From Lepidodermella squamata (Eukaryota > Gastrotricha), in NCBI GenBank assembly GCA_047495785.1, contig JBLDXI010000003.1, positions 2,976,001-3,040,000 on the forward strand: a DNA stretch of 64,000 nt, written 5' to 3'. The notes under the pieces were generated by a model, which had not been told where the DNA came from, did not search any database, and saw only the letters and a list, made by a program, of their open reading frames with translations. The position numbers and the translations under genes are program-made. Positions 30,193 to 40,182 of the stretch are shown one piece after another; positions within the stretch are counted from its first letter, which is position 1; every line of letters begins with the position of its first letter.

Positions 30193-31102
30193 GTTTTCAA
30201 CCTTGATTGTATCACCAAACCGGAAGAATAGTGTTGTTTGAAAGAAAAAGTTGAGATAAGAAGCTTTTGTCTGTTGGTTTTGCACTTTATCTCAAAGTCC
30301 GAGTGGCGGGTGAGTTGAGGTGCGAACTTGTTTTTGCTACGAAAACACTCATCGGATGGATGTTTTCAACCGGCTCAAAGACCAATCTGGGAATGTTACG
30401 GCCATCAGAGTTGTCCACGGGTTCCGACTGTGGTGGGATGTGGCCAACTAATTGTACCATATCTATTGAATGGCAGCTGTTAGTGAATGGACTTGGGTGA
30501 CTCAGGATGGATATGATACCAAAAGGTCAGCCAAATTTCGTTCCCTGGCAAGATTAAGATCCTCAAGACGTGTCTGTTTCAAAATCTGGACTGGGTCCCG
30601 AATTTTAGACCCGATGATAACTGTGATGGACATAATTCATAGCCCATTCATTGCCATAGCACAAGGGATTTATAGCATTTTTTGCAAGTGATTTTTGCAA
30701 TATTAGGTATTATGTTTTCCCAGGGATTTGAAAATGAAAGATCACAAGGAGAAGCTCATTCTGCTCGACTCAGGGGAAGGTTTGAGGGGAAGTCAGATCT
30801 GTCGCATCAGCAGTAAGTTTCTCAGTCTTATTCAACCCACTCGTCATATGAGCGAGCGGCGAGAGCCAAAAGGTAAGGAATCTTTCAGGAATCCAAATTC
30901 GATTGGAATGCCAAGCTTTGAAGCTTTGAAATCGGTGTTATAAACTTTTGAATAAATCAGCCATGTTATGGATTTGCGATGACCCCAAGAAAATAAGGGC
31001 CACAGCAAAATTCACGTTTTGCATTCAAACTTTATTTCGAAAATACGAAAGAGATTCGTTTTAAATTCATAAAATTGACAAAACATAGCTTCGCAGAAGT
31101 CT
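30193..31102. other. Unassigned stretch, possibly a decayed plus-strand gene
   Basis: Plus-strand frames at 30267-30500, 30470-30691 and 30728-30943 are open, with splice-like signals near 30598 (TTTTAG) and 30725 (CCCAG) and an AATAAA near 30951, but no combination gives a convincing protein and no domain is recognisable. The region may hold a real gene with small exons or a pseudogene. Confidence 0.3.
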
Positions 31103-31527
31103 TCAGTCTGCATAGATTACCAAATAAGCACCGCTAAATGCTATCGCAAGGACAATCAAGACCACTGCAACGAAGCATTTGAACCTCTTGAAGCGTCTTT
31201 CGGCAATATACGCCGTAGTTGAAGCAGCTGTTCGTGATGTGCTCTCGATTGAATCTGAGGCCATGCGGTAGTCACGTGGCATCGGCTGTTGAATGGTTAT
31301 TACATTGTCGAAGTAAGACGGAGGAGGTTCAATGCTGATGCTTGGAATTGAAATCGAATCACTGTAATTCAAATAGTTTAAAGATAATTGAGCTAATTTT
31401 CAAACCACTTTTAATTATCCACCTTAAGAATCTTAGAAAGTTCTATTACTGACCTGTAAGGAATTGGGTCGCCGTAGCTGTGTGTCGACGTTGCGTCATA
31501 AGGTGGCGGCAAGTTGCTCAGCTCCAT
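31103..31527 (-). CDS. PPxY tail-anchored membrane protein, 110 aa
   Basis: Exon 1 31454-31527 and exon 2 31103-31361 join in phase 2 over a 92-nt intron with a GTCAGT donor. Exon 1 encodes Leu-Pro-Pro-Pro-Tyr-Asp and exon 2 Glu-Pro-Pro-Pro-Ser-Tyr-Phe, the two-motif order seen across the array. A basic Arg-Arg-Phe-Lys-Arg-Phe-Lys-Cys stretch leads into a C-terminal hydrophobic segment of about 22 residues. The ORF starting inside the intron at 31372 misses the first PPxY. Confidence 0.75.
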
Positions 31528-31757
31528 GTTTTTTGACACGTTTCAAACGCAGCTGAATACCTCACGCAGAGTATTTTAAGGTAGTAAAAAAATGTTTTTT
31601 GCATATAACCTGTTTTACTGGCCTCGAGATATCAAATTTGAGATAAGAGTCACAACAAAGTATACAACATAGTGAGCCAAAAAACGTTGATTAATTTAAT
31701 CAGCATTTTCCTACTGTACCGAGCTCTAAAGTATAGCCGGTTGCTGGGAGATTTCTG

Positions 31758-31979
31758 TCACTTGAGGCAGCATCCGATGCATGATCCAATGCATTCGACT
31801 ATGTTGCAGATCAGTAAGCAGCAGTCTGCGCAGCATATAACATTTTCGCAGCAATCCGTACTGCGTGGCTGACTGTGATCATTCGCAACGACAACAACCG
31901 TATTAGGCGCTGTCTGGTAGGAGGCGTCGAAATGCAGAGCGGGAGGTTCTTCCGTTTGAGGTTGCTTCTCCAGACTCAT
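31758..31979 (-). CDS. Small protein with a Cys-rich C-terminal membrane-like module, 73 aa
   Basis: Met-Ser-Leu-Glu start at 31979. The N-terminal 40 residues are polar. The last 30 contain eleven cysteines in pairs and singles within a hydrophobic stretch (Cys-Cys-Leu-Leu-Ile-Cys near its middle, Cys-Cys-Leu-Lys at the end). This resembles CYSTM-type tail modules, in which multiply acylated cysteines hold a small protein in the membrane. A cousin is at 49362. A splice acceptor directly before the ATG (CTTTCTTCAG) leaves open a further 5' exon. No PPxY. Confidence 0.6.
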   Translation of the reverse strand: MSLEKQPQTEEPPALHFDASYQTAPNTVVVVANDHSQPRSTDCCENVICCADCCLLICNIVECIGSCIGCCLK

Positions 31980-32942
31980 TGATACCTGAAGAAAGCCTAC
32001 AAGAGGAACAATTGAAAATTATAAGCTTGGCAGCTGGATCTCGGGACGGATGGACCGTATAGACTGTATTGAACCAATAAAGAATTACGATCGTAAAGCA
32101 GTTCAGAAATCGGGGAGGAGGGGGGGGGGTATATAACAAGAAACATGTTTCATGTTTCATAATAGACTTTTTTATCATCCCTTAATACACCGTTAAAAAT
32201 TTAAGTCTAGCCTTACCATTGACTTTGATCACTGTATACTGTATAATTTAGGGGATTGTATTCTCAAAAAAGAGAACAACGCAATAATGCGTAAATAAAC
32301 GGTCGTGATCTGTTTCTTACTTAGCTGAGTCGATGTTCTTCCCGCGTGAATGAACATTTCCTAAAATAGAGCCTCATCACTTGCGGTTTCTAAGAAGAAA
32401 AATACGAGAGAATAATGATGAGTCGAGCCAAAAAGCCTTTTTTGCCTCATTATTATTTCCTTTGCAAAATTGAAAAGAAATTAATCACAAAGGGTGAGTT
32501 TCATCCACTCGCAGAAAAATACTTCTCCATTATATGAAGCTCCATTTTTTAATAATTGCCTGCTGTAAAAGAGCAAAAAGATGATCACGAAAAACTACAA
32601 CTTTGTTCTTTCAGCTGCTTCCAACACGAGATGATCCGACATCCGAGTCTATTGTTGTTATGAGGGAAGATTGTTGTATGTTAATATTCACGTTTTAGCC
32701 TGTATTATAGCGAGGGCAAAGTTCAAACTGGGTGAAATTGATCGATCATATTCCCATCTCCGTAACTTTTGCATCTTCGCAAGTGCATAGAGTAGAAATT
32801 CTTAATTTCGGCCACTTCCTAAATTCGGCCAACGGTCAAAAATTTGGAAACAAAGTGTTGTGCGGCAGGTTTTTGCAAGCAACGCGCGATATTTGCATTG
32901 GTGAATGGTGATCCTATCTCCTATCTGATCCTATCCTATCCT
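31980..32942. other. Gene-free stretch
   Basis: AT-rich, with a G-run near 32120. Near 32803-32826 a CGGCCACTTCCTAAATTCGGCC block resembles the complement of the end of the repeat at 33206 and may be the other end of that element. Confidence 0.35.
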
Positions 32943-33206
32943 TCAAGCTTCAAGCACGTGATCGCAAGAATGATTATAAATCGGCGAGGGTGCCAGGCGC
33001 CGAATTTCGGCCAGGAGTCTAGGTGACAATAAAATTAGCCATACGTCAAAGTAAAATCGTCCGGACTTGCGAATACCGTCATTCGATAGACCAAGAACTC
33101 CTCTATCATTATGTATTTGCCATATATTTTCTAAAAATGCATCTGGCTGACAAAGTAGGAAAAACCCGAAAGGTGGCCGAATTTAGGGCGGGATGGTCTA
33201 ATCAAG
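32943..33206. repeat. Dispersed repeat, copy 1
   Basis: It begins with TTCAAGCACGTGATCGCAAG and ends with GGCCGAATTTAGGGCGGG. The same blocks, including AAAATCGTCCGGACTTGCG and ATTTTCTAAAAAT, recur at 46575-47345 in the same order. The short frames in it (32844-33026, 33023-33214) are not genes. Confidence 0.65.
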
Positions 33207-33593
33207 GGCAATAGTGGTATTTCAAATCACATTGAAGAATGCATAGAAAAACGATGGTTAGAAACTTTACCAGTAACGAGATTTAGACGAACAACTGAAT
33301 GGGCACATTCAAATGGACTTTTTAATCGATTTCTCTCATGCAATGATTGATATAATTGAAAGGAAATAATAAACAAATGTCAAATTTTAGGCTGAAAAAA
33401 TCGCGAGCAGTAGTCATTGCGTAAGAAATCGTTCCCAATTCTTTCAAAGTTGCCCCGCGCGATCCAGTGACGGCATTGGTTCCGTCGCAAAGAATAAATA
33501 CATGAGAGAAATTTGAAGGCGCCATGTGCAACGTTAAGACGAAAAATGAAACACACCATTAGTCCTCAACGTCCTCCACTGAAGGGGAAATGA
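33207..33593. other. Unassigned stretch
   Basis: A minus-strand frame (33322-33531) has no recognisable domain and no splice partner that I can find. No other content is seen. Confidence 0.3.
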
Positions 33594-34345
33594 CTAGAAA
33601 CACGTTAGATCTTTCCTCGTATTAAAGGTCTGCGCACATACTCGTATGAAAAAATGTGTATGTGATTTGTAATAAGTTTTTTGCCGGGGTCGTATGTGTT
33701 GGCGAAAAAAAATCGCATACAGACCCGTTCACAAACTGATTTCTTTTCTCCCTGTATGTGATTTTTTTTCCGGCCGAAGAGGCAGCTGAAAAAAATGACC
33801 AACTTCGATGGGGCTCGAACCCCGTCCGCCCGTTGAACAGGCCGGTATGATAGCAAGTGCACTATGTTGCCATCATATTTATCTGTCGCTATAAAAAGGC
33901 TAATTATTGGTTGCTAATATCTATAAAAGCTATTCGCGTTTTCTGGGTCAAGTGCGGGCATGAATCATTAATCTTCGACTTGTTTGTTGACGTTTTCATC
34001 AATGCATTTTTTGCCTTAAAGCCTAATTCATAGGTCACACATTAAGCTTGACGGCTTAGCCATGTCGATATAATTATCGATGTGTGCGAAGTCGTCAAGG
34101 GTTCGATTCGACGTGCCGCCATCCATTTTTTCAGTGGCCTCTTCGGCCAGAAAAAAATCACATACAAGGAGAAAAGAAATCAGTTTGTGAACGGGGGCTG
34201 TATGCTTTTTGCTGTATGTGTATGTGTTTACTCGCATACGCATGAGGAAAAAAAAGAAACGAGTTTGTGGGAAGGCCTTAACATTCTTTCCTCAAAACAT
34301 GATGATAATGCTAGAAACACACAGAGGTGTCAGGTGTGTTTCTAG
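33594..34345. mobile_element. Inverted pair of tRNA-like repeats (two SINEs head to head, or one foldback element)
   Basis: The left arm (33594-33870) and right arm (about 34030-34345) are imperfect reverse complements sharing GTTCACAAACTGATTTCTTTT, CCTGTATGTGATTTTTT and CCGGCCGAAGAGGC. Each arm has a pol III B-box at its inner end (GGGGTTCGAGCCCC, minus strand near 33813-33826; AGGGTTCGATTCG, plus strand near 34099), and both arms share the outer end GTGTTTCTAG. A tRNA-derived SINE inserted twice in opposite orientation explains the B-box position; a single transposon with long inverted ends explains the shared outer termini. Confidence 0.6.
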
Positions 34346-34348
34346 CAT
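34308..34348. repeat. Perfect 15-bp hairpin at the element boundary
   Basis: ATGCTAGAAACACAC and its complement flank an 11-base loop. It marks the right end of the inverted pair. Confidence 0.8.
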
Positions 34349-34426
34349 CACCACTTGAACAAAACTTTCAGAATTTATTTCAAATTAATTCCAATGTTTG
34401 AAAGACAAGAAACGAGACATTTTACG

Positions 34427-34864
34427 TTAGCTGAAACGAAATAAGTGGCCCGTAATGGCAAGAACAGTCAATAAAGTCACCATCATTACAATAAAAATTA
34501 TCCACAAAAATCTACATTGTGACATGAATTTTTCCCTCACGATGACTGCTGGTTGAAAGGTGTTGTTAAAGTTAACTCGGAAGCCACGAAGTTGGTCCAA
34601 CGTTGGAACTGACACAACGTTGTGATGAACGCTGAACACGCGATAAGACAACGCTAATTGAGCTTGAAATCTGGAACCGCGGTCTCGACGTTGACTGGAC
34701 GGAGTCTCGCTGATAGAACTGACGCCAGAACTTGAGTAATCAACCGAGTAGTTCCTCGCCTGTAAAGATTGCCGAATCAGGGTCACAGGGTCGATGACTG
34801 CTCGGTAACCAGCGGCTGTAACTTGATCTTCATCGTCCTCCGAATTAAAATGGATGTTTGACAT
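34427..34864 (-). CDS. Tail-anchored protein without PPxY, 145 aa
   Basis: Single-exon frame from ATG 34864. The start is acidic (Ser-Glu-Asp-Asp-Glu-Asp), the middle is Ser- and Arg-rich, and a Cys-Arg residue pair precedes a C-terminal segment of about 25 hydrophobic residues followed by Gly-His-Leu-Phe-Arg-Phe-Ser. There is no PPxY. It lies in line with the array and shares its topology; it could be a diverged member or an unrelated tail-anchored protein. Confidence 0.6.
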   Translation of the reverse strand: MSNIHFNSEDDEDQVTAAGYRAVIDPVTLIRQSLQARNYSVDYSSSGVSSISETPSSQRRDRGSRFQAQLALSYRVFSVHHNVVSVPTLDQLRGFRVNFNNTFQPAVIVREKFMSQCRFLWIIFIVMMVTLLTVLAITGHLFRFS

Positions 34865-35199
34865 ACGGTGTGTTAGACTGATTCCATTCTACTTCAAAAT
34901 TATTTCCGGACTCAATCATTCATTTCTTATGAGTTTCTGGCAATTGTTCATTAATAATTCCTGATGAATTAAGCGTAGCGGGATCGAGCAAATCATCATG
35001 TAATTGAAGCTGAATATACCCATTTAGCCCCCGGCAAAGACTTGGCAAAAGGAAATGCCTTTCGGCGAGGGTATCGATTTCCAATGAATTTATGTTCAAT
35101 TATTAAGAAATATAATGTTTATTATTTTTAGCATAATATCATCACTTCGCAGGGTTGCAATGAGAAATTATGGCCATTTGGATGACCGGGAAATGTTGA
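34865..35199. repeat. 3' flank duplicated at 37505-37718
   Basis: No gene. The block GGCAAAAGGAAATGCCTTTCGGCGAGGGTATCGATTT and the ATTAAGAAATATAA-x-GTTTATT stretch recur before the 37719 paralogue, so the duplicated unit includes the 3' flank. Confidence 0.7.
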
Positions 35200-35848
35200 T
35201 CAATTATAACTAATGACTACCACGACTATGAAAATCCCGACCATAACTATGAAAATAAACCACAAGAACACCTTGCATCCATTACAATCGCTTTGCTCTT
35301 CTTCCGCACGTCCGTGGAGACTTGTCGAACTGCGGGCATTGTTGTTGCGATCTCGGCTGTTGGACGACGATTGCGCATTGTTTCTGGCGTTAGCTACCCG
35401 CATTTCACGCTGAATATTTTCGCGGACTTCACGCCGCATGGCTGCTTCGAGGTCCCGCCGAATATCAGCCTCGATTTGACGCCGCAAAGTTGCCTCGATC
35501 TGACGCCGCATAGTTATCTCGCTTTGACGGTTTGATGGTGTTACATGCGGAACATGGGGCGGATAAGCAGCCGATGAAGCCGTTACAACGGCCGCCGAGT
35601 TGTTGTTGTATCTGACAGACGGAGTGTTGGCCTGATTCGGCTGTCTAATGACCACAACCGTAGAGCCATCTGCTGAATAAGCCGGGGGTGGTTCCGGAAT
35701 GACATTGCTTATAGGAATAGCCACATGACTTTGCCCAAGATGATCGCTGTGGTATGGCGGCGGTAGTGAGCTTTCCCTAAAATAATTGAAAATGTATCAA
35801 AATCCAGAAAAAGCTCAAGTTAACTTACGCTGATAAATCATTCGTCAT
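35200..35848 (-). CDS. PPxY tail-anchored membrane protein, 198 aa (A-type, copy 1)
   Basis: Exon 1 35829-35848 (20 nt) and exon 2 35200-35776 join in phase 2. Motifs are Leu-Pro-Pro-Pro-Tyr-His in the first 20 residues and Glu-Pro-Pro-Pro-Ala-Tyr-Ser after Asn-Val-Ile-Pro. A predicted helical stretch rich in Arg, Glu and Gln (about residues 90-135) contains four imperfect repeats of Met/Leu-Arg-Arg-Gln/Glu-x-Glu-Ala-x-(Ile/Leu)-Arg-Arg. Then come a Ser/Asn-rich linker, Asp-Cys-Asn-Gly-Cys-Lys and the C-terminal anchor. The repeats make it longer than its copy at 37719. CTTATC on the coding strand lies 144 bp upstream. Confidence 0.8.
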
Positions 35849-35991
35849 CTAACGATGGCAGATTCTCCAAGTCTCTTTTTCTCTGTTATTAGATGCAGTG
35901 GCCTAGAGCCTATAGCTACCTTTGCGCCAGCTCATTCATCGTGAGATATTATAAGTACTATCGTAAGAAGCGGGGCGTGTAACATTGGTTT

Positions 35992-35997
35992 GATAAG
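35992..35997 (-). promoter_or_regulatory. GATA-factor site upstream of the 35200 gene
   Basis: TTTGATAAGAGCGGGTTTTA; the same 20-base context recurs upstream of the 37719 copy. Confidence 0.45.
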
Positions 35998-36306
35998 AGC
36001 GGGTTTTAGACTGTCATCAAATGCGATAAGAATTGGTTCAACGGGAGAAAACGTCAGTCGTTCTTACGTCTGGCATTCTTACTAATCTTTATCAGGAAAC
36101 CTTTTTTGATGAATCATCACACTGCCAAATTTGGGCAACACGTATTTTGGCCTCGTCTCCATGTTAAAACTACTATAACAGTGGTACGCTGAATAAGCGT
36201 AAAAATTATCGAGTTATATCACAATCTGGGACAAATTTTGTACTTGCAGATAGTACACAACTTGCTATTTCGGCATGTTGGACCTGGAGATACGAAGGAG
36301 ATGAAC

Positions 36307-36576
36307 TCATTGGGAATTTCTTGAAGGTTTAAGAATCTGATCTCCTGCTGGCCGATGGCTGGTGGCTATTACGATGGCTATTACGGCAATCGCGTCGTCT
36401 GCAGAATAAGCAGGGGGTGACTCTGGTATTACACTTCTACTGCTATTGCAACGTGATTTTTCCGAAGTTGTCAGTAAGGCGGGTGGAGAAAATAATCTGT
36501 AATATAATTACATATATCAAGTTCGCAATCGAATTCGCAATCAACGGGGAACTTACGCCGATAAATCATCTGTCAT
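36307..36576 (-). pseudogene. Decayed A-type PPxY copy
   Basis: Exon 1 from ATG 36576 (Met-Thr-Asp-Asp-Leu-Ser-Ala, donor GTAAGT) and a TTACAG acceptor are kept. In exon 2 the first PPxY region is frameshifted (Ser-Pro-Pro-Ala-Leu-Leu instead of the Pro-Pro-Pro-Tyr block), the second survives as Ser-Pro-Pro-Ala-Tyr-Ser-Ala-Asp, and a stop at 36307 follows with no anchor. It lies between the two A-type genes. Confidence 0.7.
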
Positions 36577-36599
36577 CAGCGATGCGATAGTATCTAAGG

Positions 36600-37094
36600 C
36601 CTGTATTATGCCCAGTAATATTACGGTCAAGCCACCTGCAAGCCACCTATGGAATTGGCACTTGTAATTTAAGCTGAATGTGCCCATTTAGCCCCAGGCA
36701 CAGTAGTAGTTGTACTTATGGTGTTCAAGTTTTGAAAACATTTCACTGCCGCTCTCCAAAGGTGGCCGCAACGTCCACCACCTTCTGCCAACACTCGTCA
36801 TCGCATCTTCTTGCCTGCATCAGACAGCCTCGATGAATTAGATTTGGCTTACAAGGCTTCATTGCTGATGGTTTCAGGATACCTTGTAACTTATACCGAG
36901 TAGCCGTCTAAGCTATTATCGGTGATGAGAGTCGAGGTGATTCCACTGCGCTTTGGCCACACCATATATGTGCTGCAGTTATATAATAAGATAGGCAACA
37001 CATATGCATTTTAAAGTCGAACTTTCCCTTAGGCAGAAATTGGAAAGAATGTAATTCGACCTTAGCCACAAAGCTTCCATTATGGTAAGTTAGG
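36600..37094. other. Spacer
   Basis: No gene. Part of an open frame that continues from the reverse-transcriptase relic beyond its homologous part. Confidence 0.3.
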
Positions 37095-37378
37095 TCGCTT
37101 TCTAGGAGTTGGGTTGGGTTAGGGTTATGGTTAGGGTTGATAATCGACATTCTTATCCGATTCTCAAAGTCTTCCTTATTCTCGAGGAGGCTTCCAAGCT
37201 TTTTCTCATTTCTCCAGCCACTTTCGTCTTCGTTGCTTCTTATTACCAATACTCTGCTGGTTTTGCTCTTGTTCATTGCGAAGTTATCTTCTTGCAGCTT
37301 ATCTGGGGCGGCCAATTCGATCTCTTCGGCTCTTCCCAAGCTACTAGTAATGAAGTCTGTGTTATCTGCGTAAATCAA
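37095..37378 (-). pseudogene. Relic of a second non-LTR reverse transcriptase
   Basis: The minus-strand frame opens Met-Ile-Tyr-Ala-Asp-Asn-Thr-Asp-Phe. This is the YADD motif of a reverse transcriptase with the second Asp changed to Asn, followed by Met-Asn-Lys-Ser-Lys-Thr and a Lys-Lys-Leu-Gly-Ser-Leu-Leu stretch, in the order seen downstream of the catalytic site in many LINEs. The fragment is unrelated at sequence level to the LINE at 17377. It is 5'- and 3'-truncated and cannot be active. Confidence 0.65.
37108..37139. repeat. Short telomere-like TTAGGG stretch
   Basis: On the plus strand GTTGGGTTAGGGTTATGG followed by TTAGGGTTG: four or five imperfect hexamer units. It lies within the reverse-transcriptase relic frame, so it may be chance or a simple-repeat expansion. 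Confidence 0.45.
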
Positions 37379-37718
37379 CTCGGTAGCAGGTTGCGGCTAG
37401 TGGGACCTGAGGGCTCTGAGGCTCGCCTCTAGGTAGATGAGGATTGATTTGCTCAGAGGAAGTACCAACATTTATATTCAGACTAGTGCCTTTAAGAAGA
37501 AGGTGAATCAAAGCCAATTCGGAGCCAGGCACAGACCTGGCAAAAGGAAATGCCTTTCGGCGAGGGTATCGATTTTTATTGTGATTGCGTATATGCCGAC
37601 TCTAAAGCTTCGATTATTAAGAAATATAACGTTTATTTGTAGCATAATATCATCTTGTCGCAGGGTTGCAATAAGTCAAAAATGGTCATTAGGATGACTC
37701 GGAAAGACTGTACAACTA

Positions 37719-38295
37719 TTAGATAAGTACCATGACTGCGATAACCACGACTACAATGAAGAGAACAAAGCAAAAGAACACCTTGCATCCATTGCAATCG
37801 CATTGTTGACCTTCCTCAGCACCGTGATGACTTGACGGTGTCGAACTGGGGCCATTATTGTTGCAATGTCGGCTGTTAGAAGACGGTTGGGCTACCAGCA
37901 TTTCAATCCGCATAGCTGCTTCGAGTTCCCGCCGAATTTCTGCCTCGCATTGACGCCACATAACTGCCTCGATTCCACGGCTTGATGGTGTTACATACGG
38001 AACATGGGGCGGGTAAGCAGCCGATGAAGCCATTAGAACGGTCGCTGAATTGTTGTATCTGACAGACGGAGTGTTGGCCTGATTCGGCTGTCTAATGACC
38101 ACAACCGTAGAGCCATCTGCTGAATAAGCCGGGGGTGGTTCCGGAATGACATTGCTTATAGGAATAGCCACATGACTTTGCCCAAGATGATCGCTGTGGT
38201 ATGGCGGCGGTAGTGAGCTTTCCCTAAAATAATTGAAAATGTATCAAATCCTAGAAAAAGCTCAAGTTAACTTACGCTGATAAATCATTCGTCAT
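37719..38295 (-). CDS. PPxY tail-anchored membrane protein, 174 aa (A-type, copy 2)
   Basis: Exon 1 38276-38295 and exon 2 37719-38223, phase-2 intron of 52 nt. The first 60 or so residues are practically identical to copy 1 (Leu-Pro-Pro-Pro-Tyr-His, Pro-Pro-Pro-Ala-Tyr-Ser). The helical repeat is shorter (one or two units), and the anchor follows Cys-Asp-Cys-Asn-Gly-Cys-Lys. The intron and upstream region are also almost unchanged from copy 1, while the 3' half differs strongly, so the 5' part was recently copied or converted. CTTATC on the coding strand lies 132 bp upstream. Confidence 0.8.
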
Positions 38296-38426
38296 CTAAC
38301 GATGGCAGATTCTCCAAGTCTCTTTTTCTCTGTTATTAGATGTAGTGTCCTAAACCAACTCATACATCGTGAGATATTATAAGTACTGAGTACTATCGTT
38401 ATAACCGGAGCGTGAGACATGGCATG

Positions 38427-38432
38427 GATAAG
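38427..38432 (-). promoter_or_regulatory. GATA-factor site upstream of the 37719 gene
   Basis: GATAAGAGCGGGTTTTAGAC, 132 bp before the ATG; a further GATAAG is at 38460. Confidence 0.45.
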
Positions 38433-38933
38433 AGCGGGTTTTAGACTGACATCGAATACGATAAGAATTAGTTCAATGGTAATCGTTCTTACGTCAGTCA
38501 TCAGTCGTTCTTACATCTGGCATTCTTGCCAATCTTTATCAATGAAACCTTCCTTCATGAATCATCACGTTGCTTTGTATTCATTTCCAAATTTGATCAA
38601 AACGCATGTTTGCCCCATTCCCATGCATAACTACTAACAGCGGTATGTCCAATAAGCGTGAAATTCATAGAGTTATCAGAATCTGGGACAAACTTCTGGG
38701 ACAAACTTTGTACTTGCAGAAGTACACTCTATAGCAAGCGGAATTATCAATTACGGAATTCTCTCTATGGTATTCAGATCTTAGCTTCAATTGAAGAAAT
38801 CGCTATGCACGGGCTGAATCACCTGAATGCCGGCGACTATAACCGGTATAGAATCGAAGCATTTATTTGTAGCGTAACGGCTTCATAAGCCATTTCGCAT
38901 TACTCCTAGATCTGGCCATCTCGATTATAACGA

Positions 38934-39290
38934 TCATAGCGACGAAACCGATGAAAAAACAGATATTAGAACAGCGGCTACAACACAGTACGCTTTATCT
39001 CTAATTGTTGACGCTTCCTCTTCGTTGAGACCATTTGAAATCACGGCTGTAATTTGGGATTTCGTGACATGGTTGCGCGTCAAAGTGCTCATGGTGTCTA
39101 TGATCTCCAAAGCTATAAACTAGTGACGTAGTGTTGCTCGTATAGCTCTGGTGTTACACTTTCAACTGCTATTGCGACATGATTTTGCCGAATATGGCCA
39201 TAGGGTGGAGGAAATGATCTGTTTCACAATTAGGAATATCAAGTTCGCAATCGAATTCACAATCAATGCTGAGCTTTGATCGTCTGCCAT
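38934..39290 (-). pseudogene. Decayed PPxY copy with a lost splice donor
   Basis: ATG 39290 begins a Met-Ala-Asp-Asp-Gln-Ser-Ser-Ala exon whose donor GT has become AT. Next comes Phe-Pro-Pro-Pro-Tyr-Gly-His-Ile-Arg-Gln-Asn-His-Val-Ala-Ile, still alignable with the A-type genes. A gap follows, then a hydrophobic remnant (Tyr-Cys-Val-Val-Ala-Ala-Val-Leu-Ile) ending at 38934. Confidence 0.65.
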
Positions 39291-40014
39291 CACGACGATG
39301 TATCATGCCGTGTTCTACGTATTACGGCCAAGTTAAACTCTGCAGGACATTTTTGGAAATAGCGAACAAATCAAGCTGGGCGCTGGGCACGGTACTATTC
39401 CTAGGCTGAATAAGCGTAAAAATGATAGAGTCATCTGGGAACAATTTTGTACGTGCAGATCGAACTCGCTCAATTTGGGCGATTTCGGACTATACCAATT
39501 CGAGGATTTTACTTTGAAACGCGTTGAAGAGCGTGACCTAAAGAGAAAACGTGTGAGGGTGACAAATCACGTCCTTAAATTGTGTTGTCGATAGGTATGA
39601 AGAGAAATAATCATAAATAATATGCCATATGCCTACTTTGCGAAGCTACCCAGCCGGAGCCAAGCTTAAGAGTATTGAAATTGAGCGAGTTTAGGTTCAG
39701 AAGTGACGTTTTTATGCAAATTTTGAAGTTAAGGACACAGGTTTTCAATTTTTGCTTTTTAAAACTCGAGCAGCTGTGGCGAGGATTTAGCTCATGAGAT
39801 TTTGTGAGCTTACTGACATGAGTTCTGTCCTGAAGGACATGAGTTTAGGACCAGAAGATGAGCCCGGGGAACCTCATGGCTAAGGAATAGTGTTCGAAGG
39901 AAGCCGACAATTTTTATGCATAGCAAGGTAACCTTACCCTAAGTATTTTACGCCAATCAGAATTTATTTTTACGGTCATTTCACATAATTTTGAAATCTT
40001 GTGATCGGGATTGC
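39291..40014. other. Gene-free stretch
   Basis: No gene seen; AT-rich spacer with no obvious repeat. Confidence 0.35.
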
Positions 40015-40150
40015 ATCGATGAAACGATGAAACTGATAAGAAAAAAAGACATTAGAATGAGGGCTACAGCTTCGTTTCTCTTCGCTGGGGCTGACGCTTC
40101 CTCTTCGTTTAGACCATTTGAGCTACGATCGCTGCCCACACTTCGGCGGC
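40015..40150 (-). pseudogene. 3' fragment of another PPxY copy
   Basis: The stretch matches the 3' part of the 38934 pseudogene (both read Asn-Gly-Leu-Asn-Glu-Glu-Glu-Ala-Ser or a mutated form of it), but here a TAA replaces a sense codon, and only a partial hydrophobic region follows. Confidence 0.55.
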
Positions 40151-40182
40151 TATGATTTAGAATTTATTATAAATGTTTTTTT

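Noticed and set aside
33800-33875. Possible tRNA gene on the minus strand
   Set aside because: The T-loop and B-box are good, but the T stem pairs over only three bases and I could not form a proper acceptor or D arm. The same sequence recurs inverted near 34099, so a tRNA-derived repeat is more likely.
36908-37378. 156-codon minus-strand ORF as an active gene
   Set aside because: Only the first ~95 codons resemble reverse transcriptase, the catalytic motif is mutated, and no other RT motifs are present.
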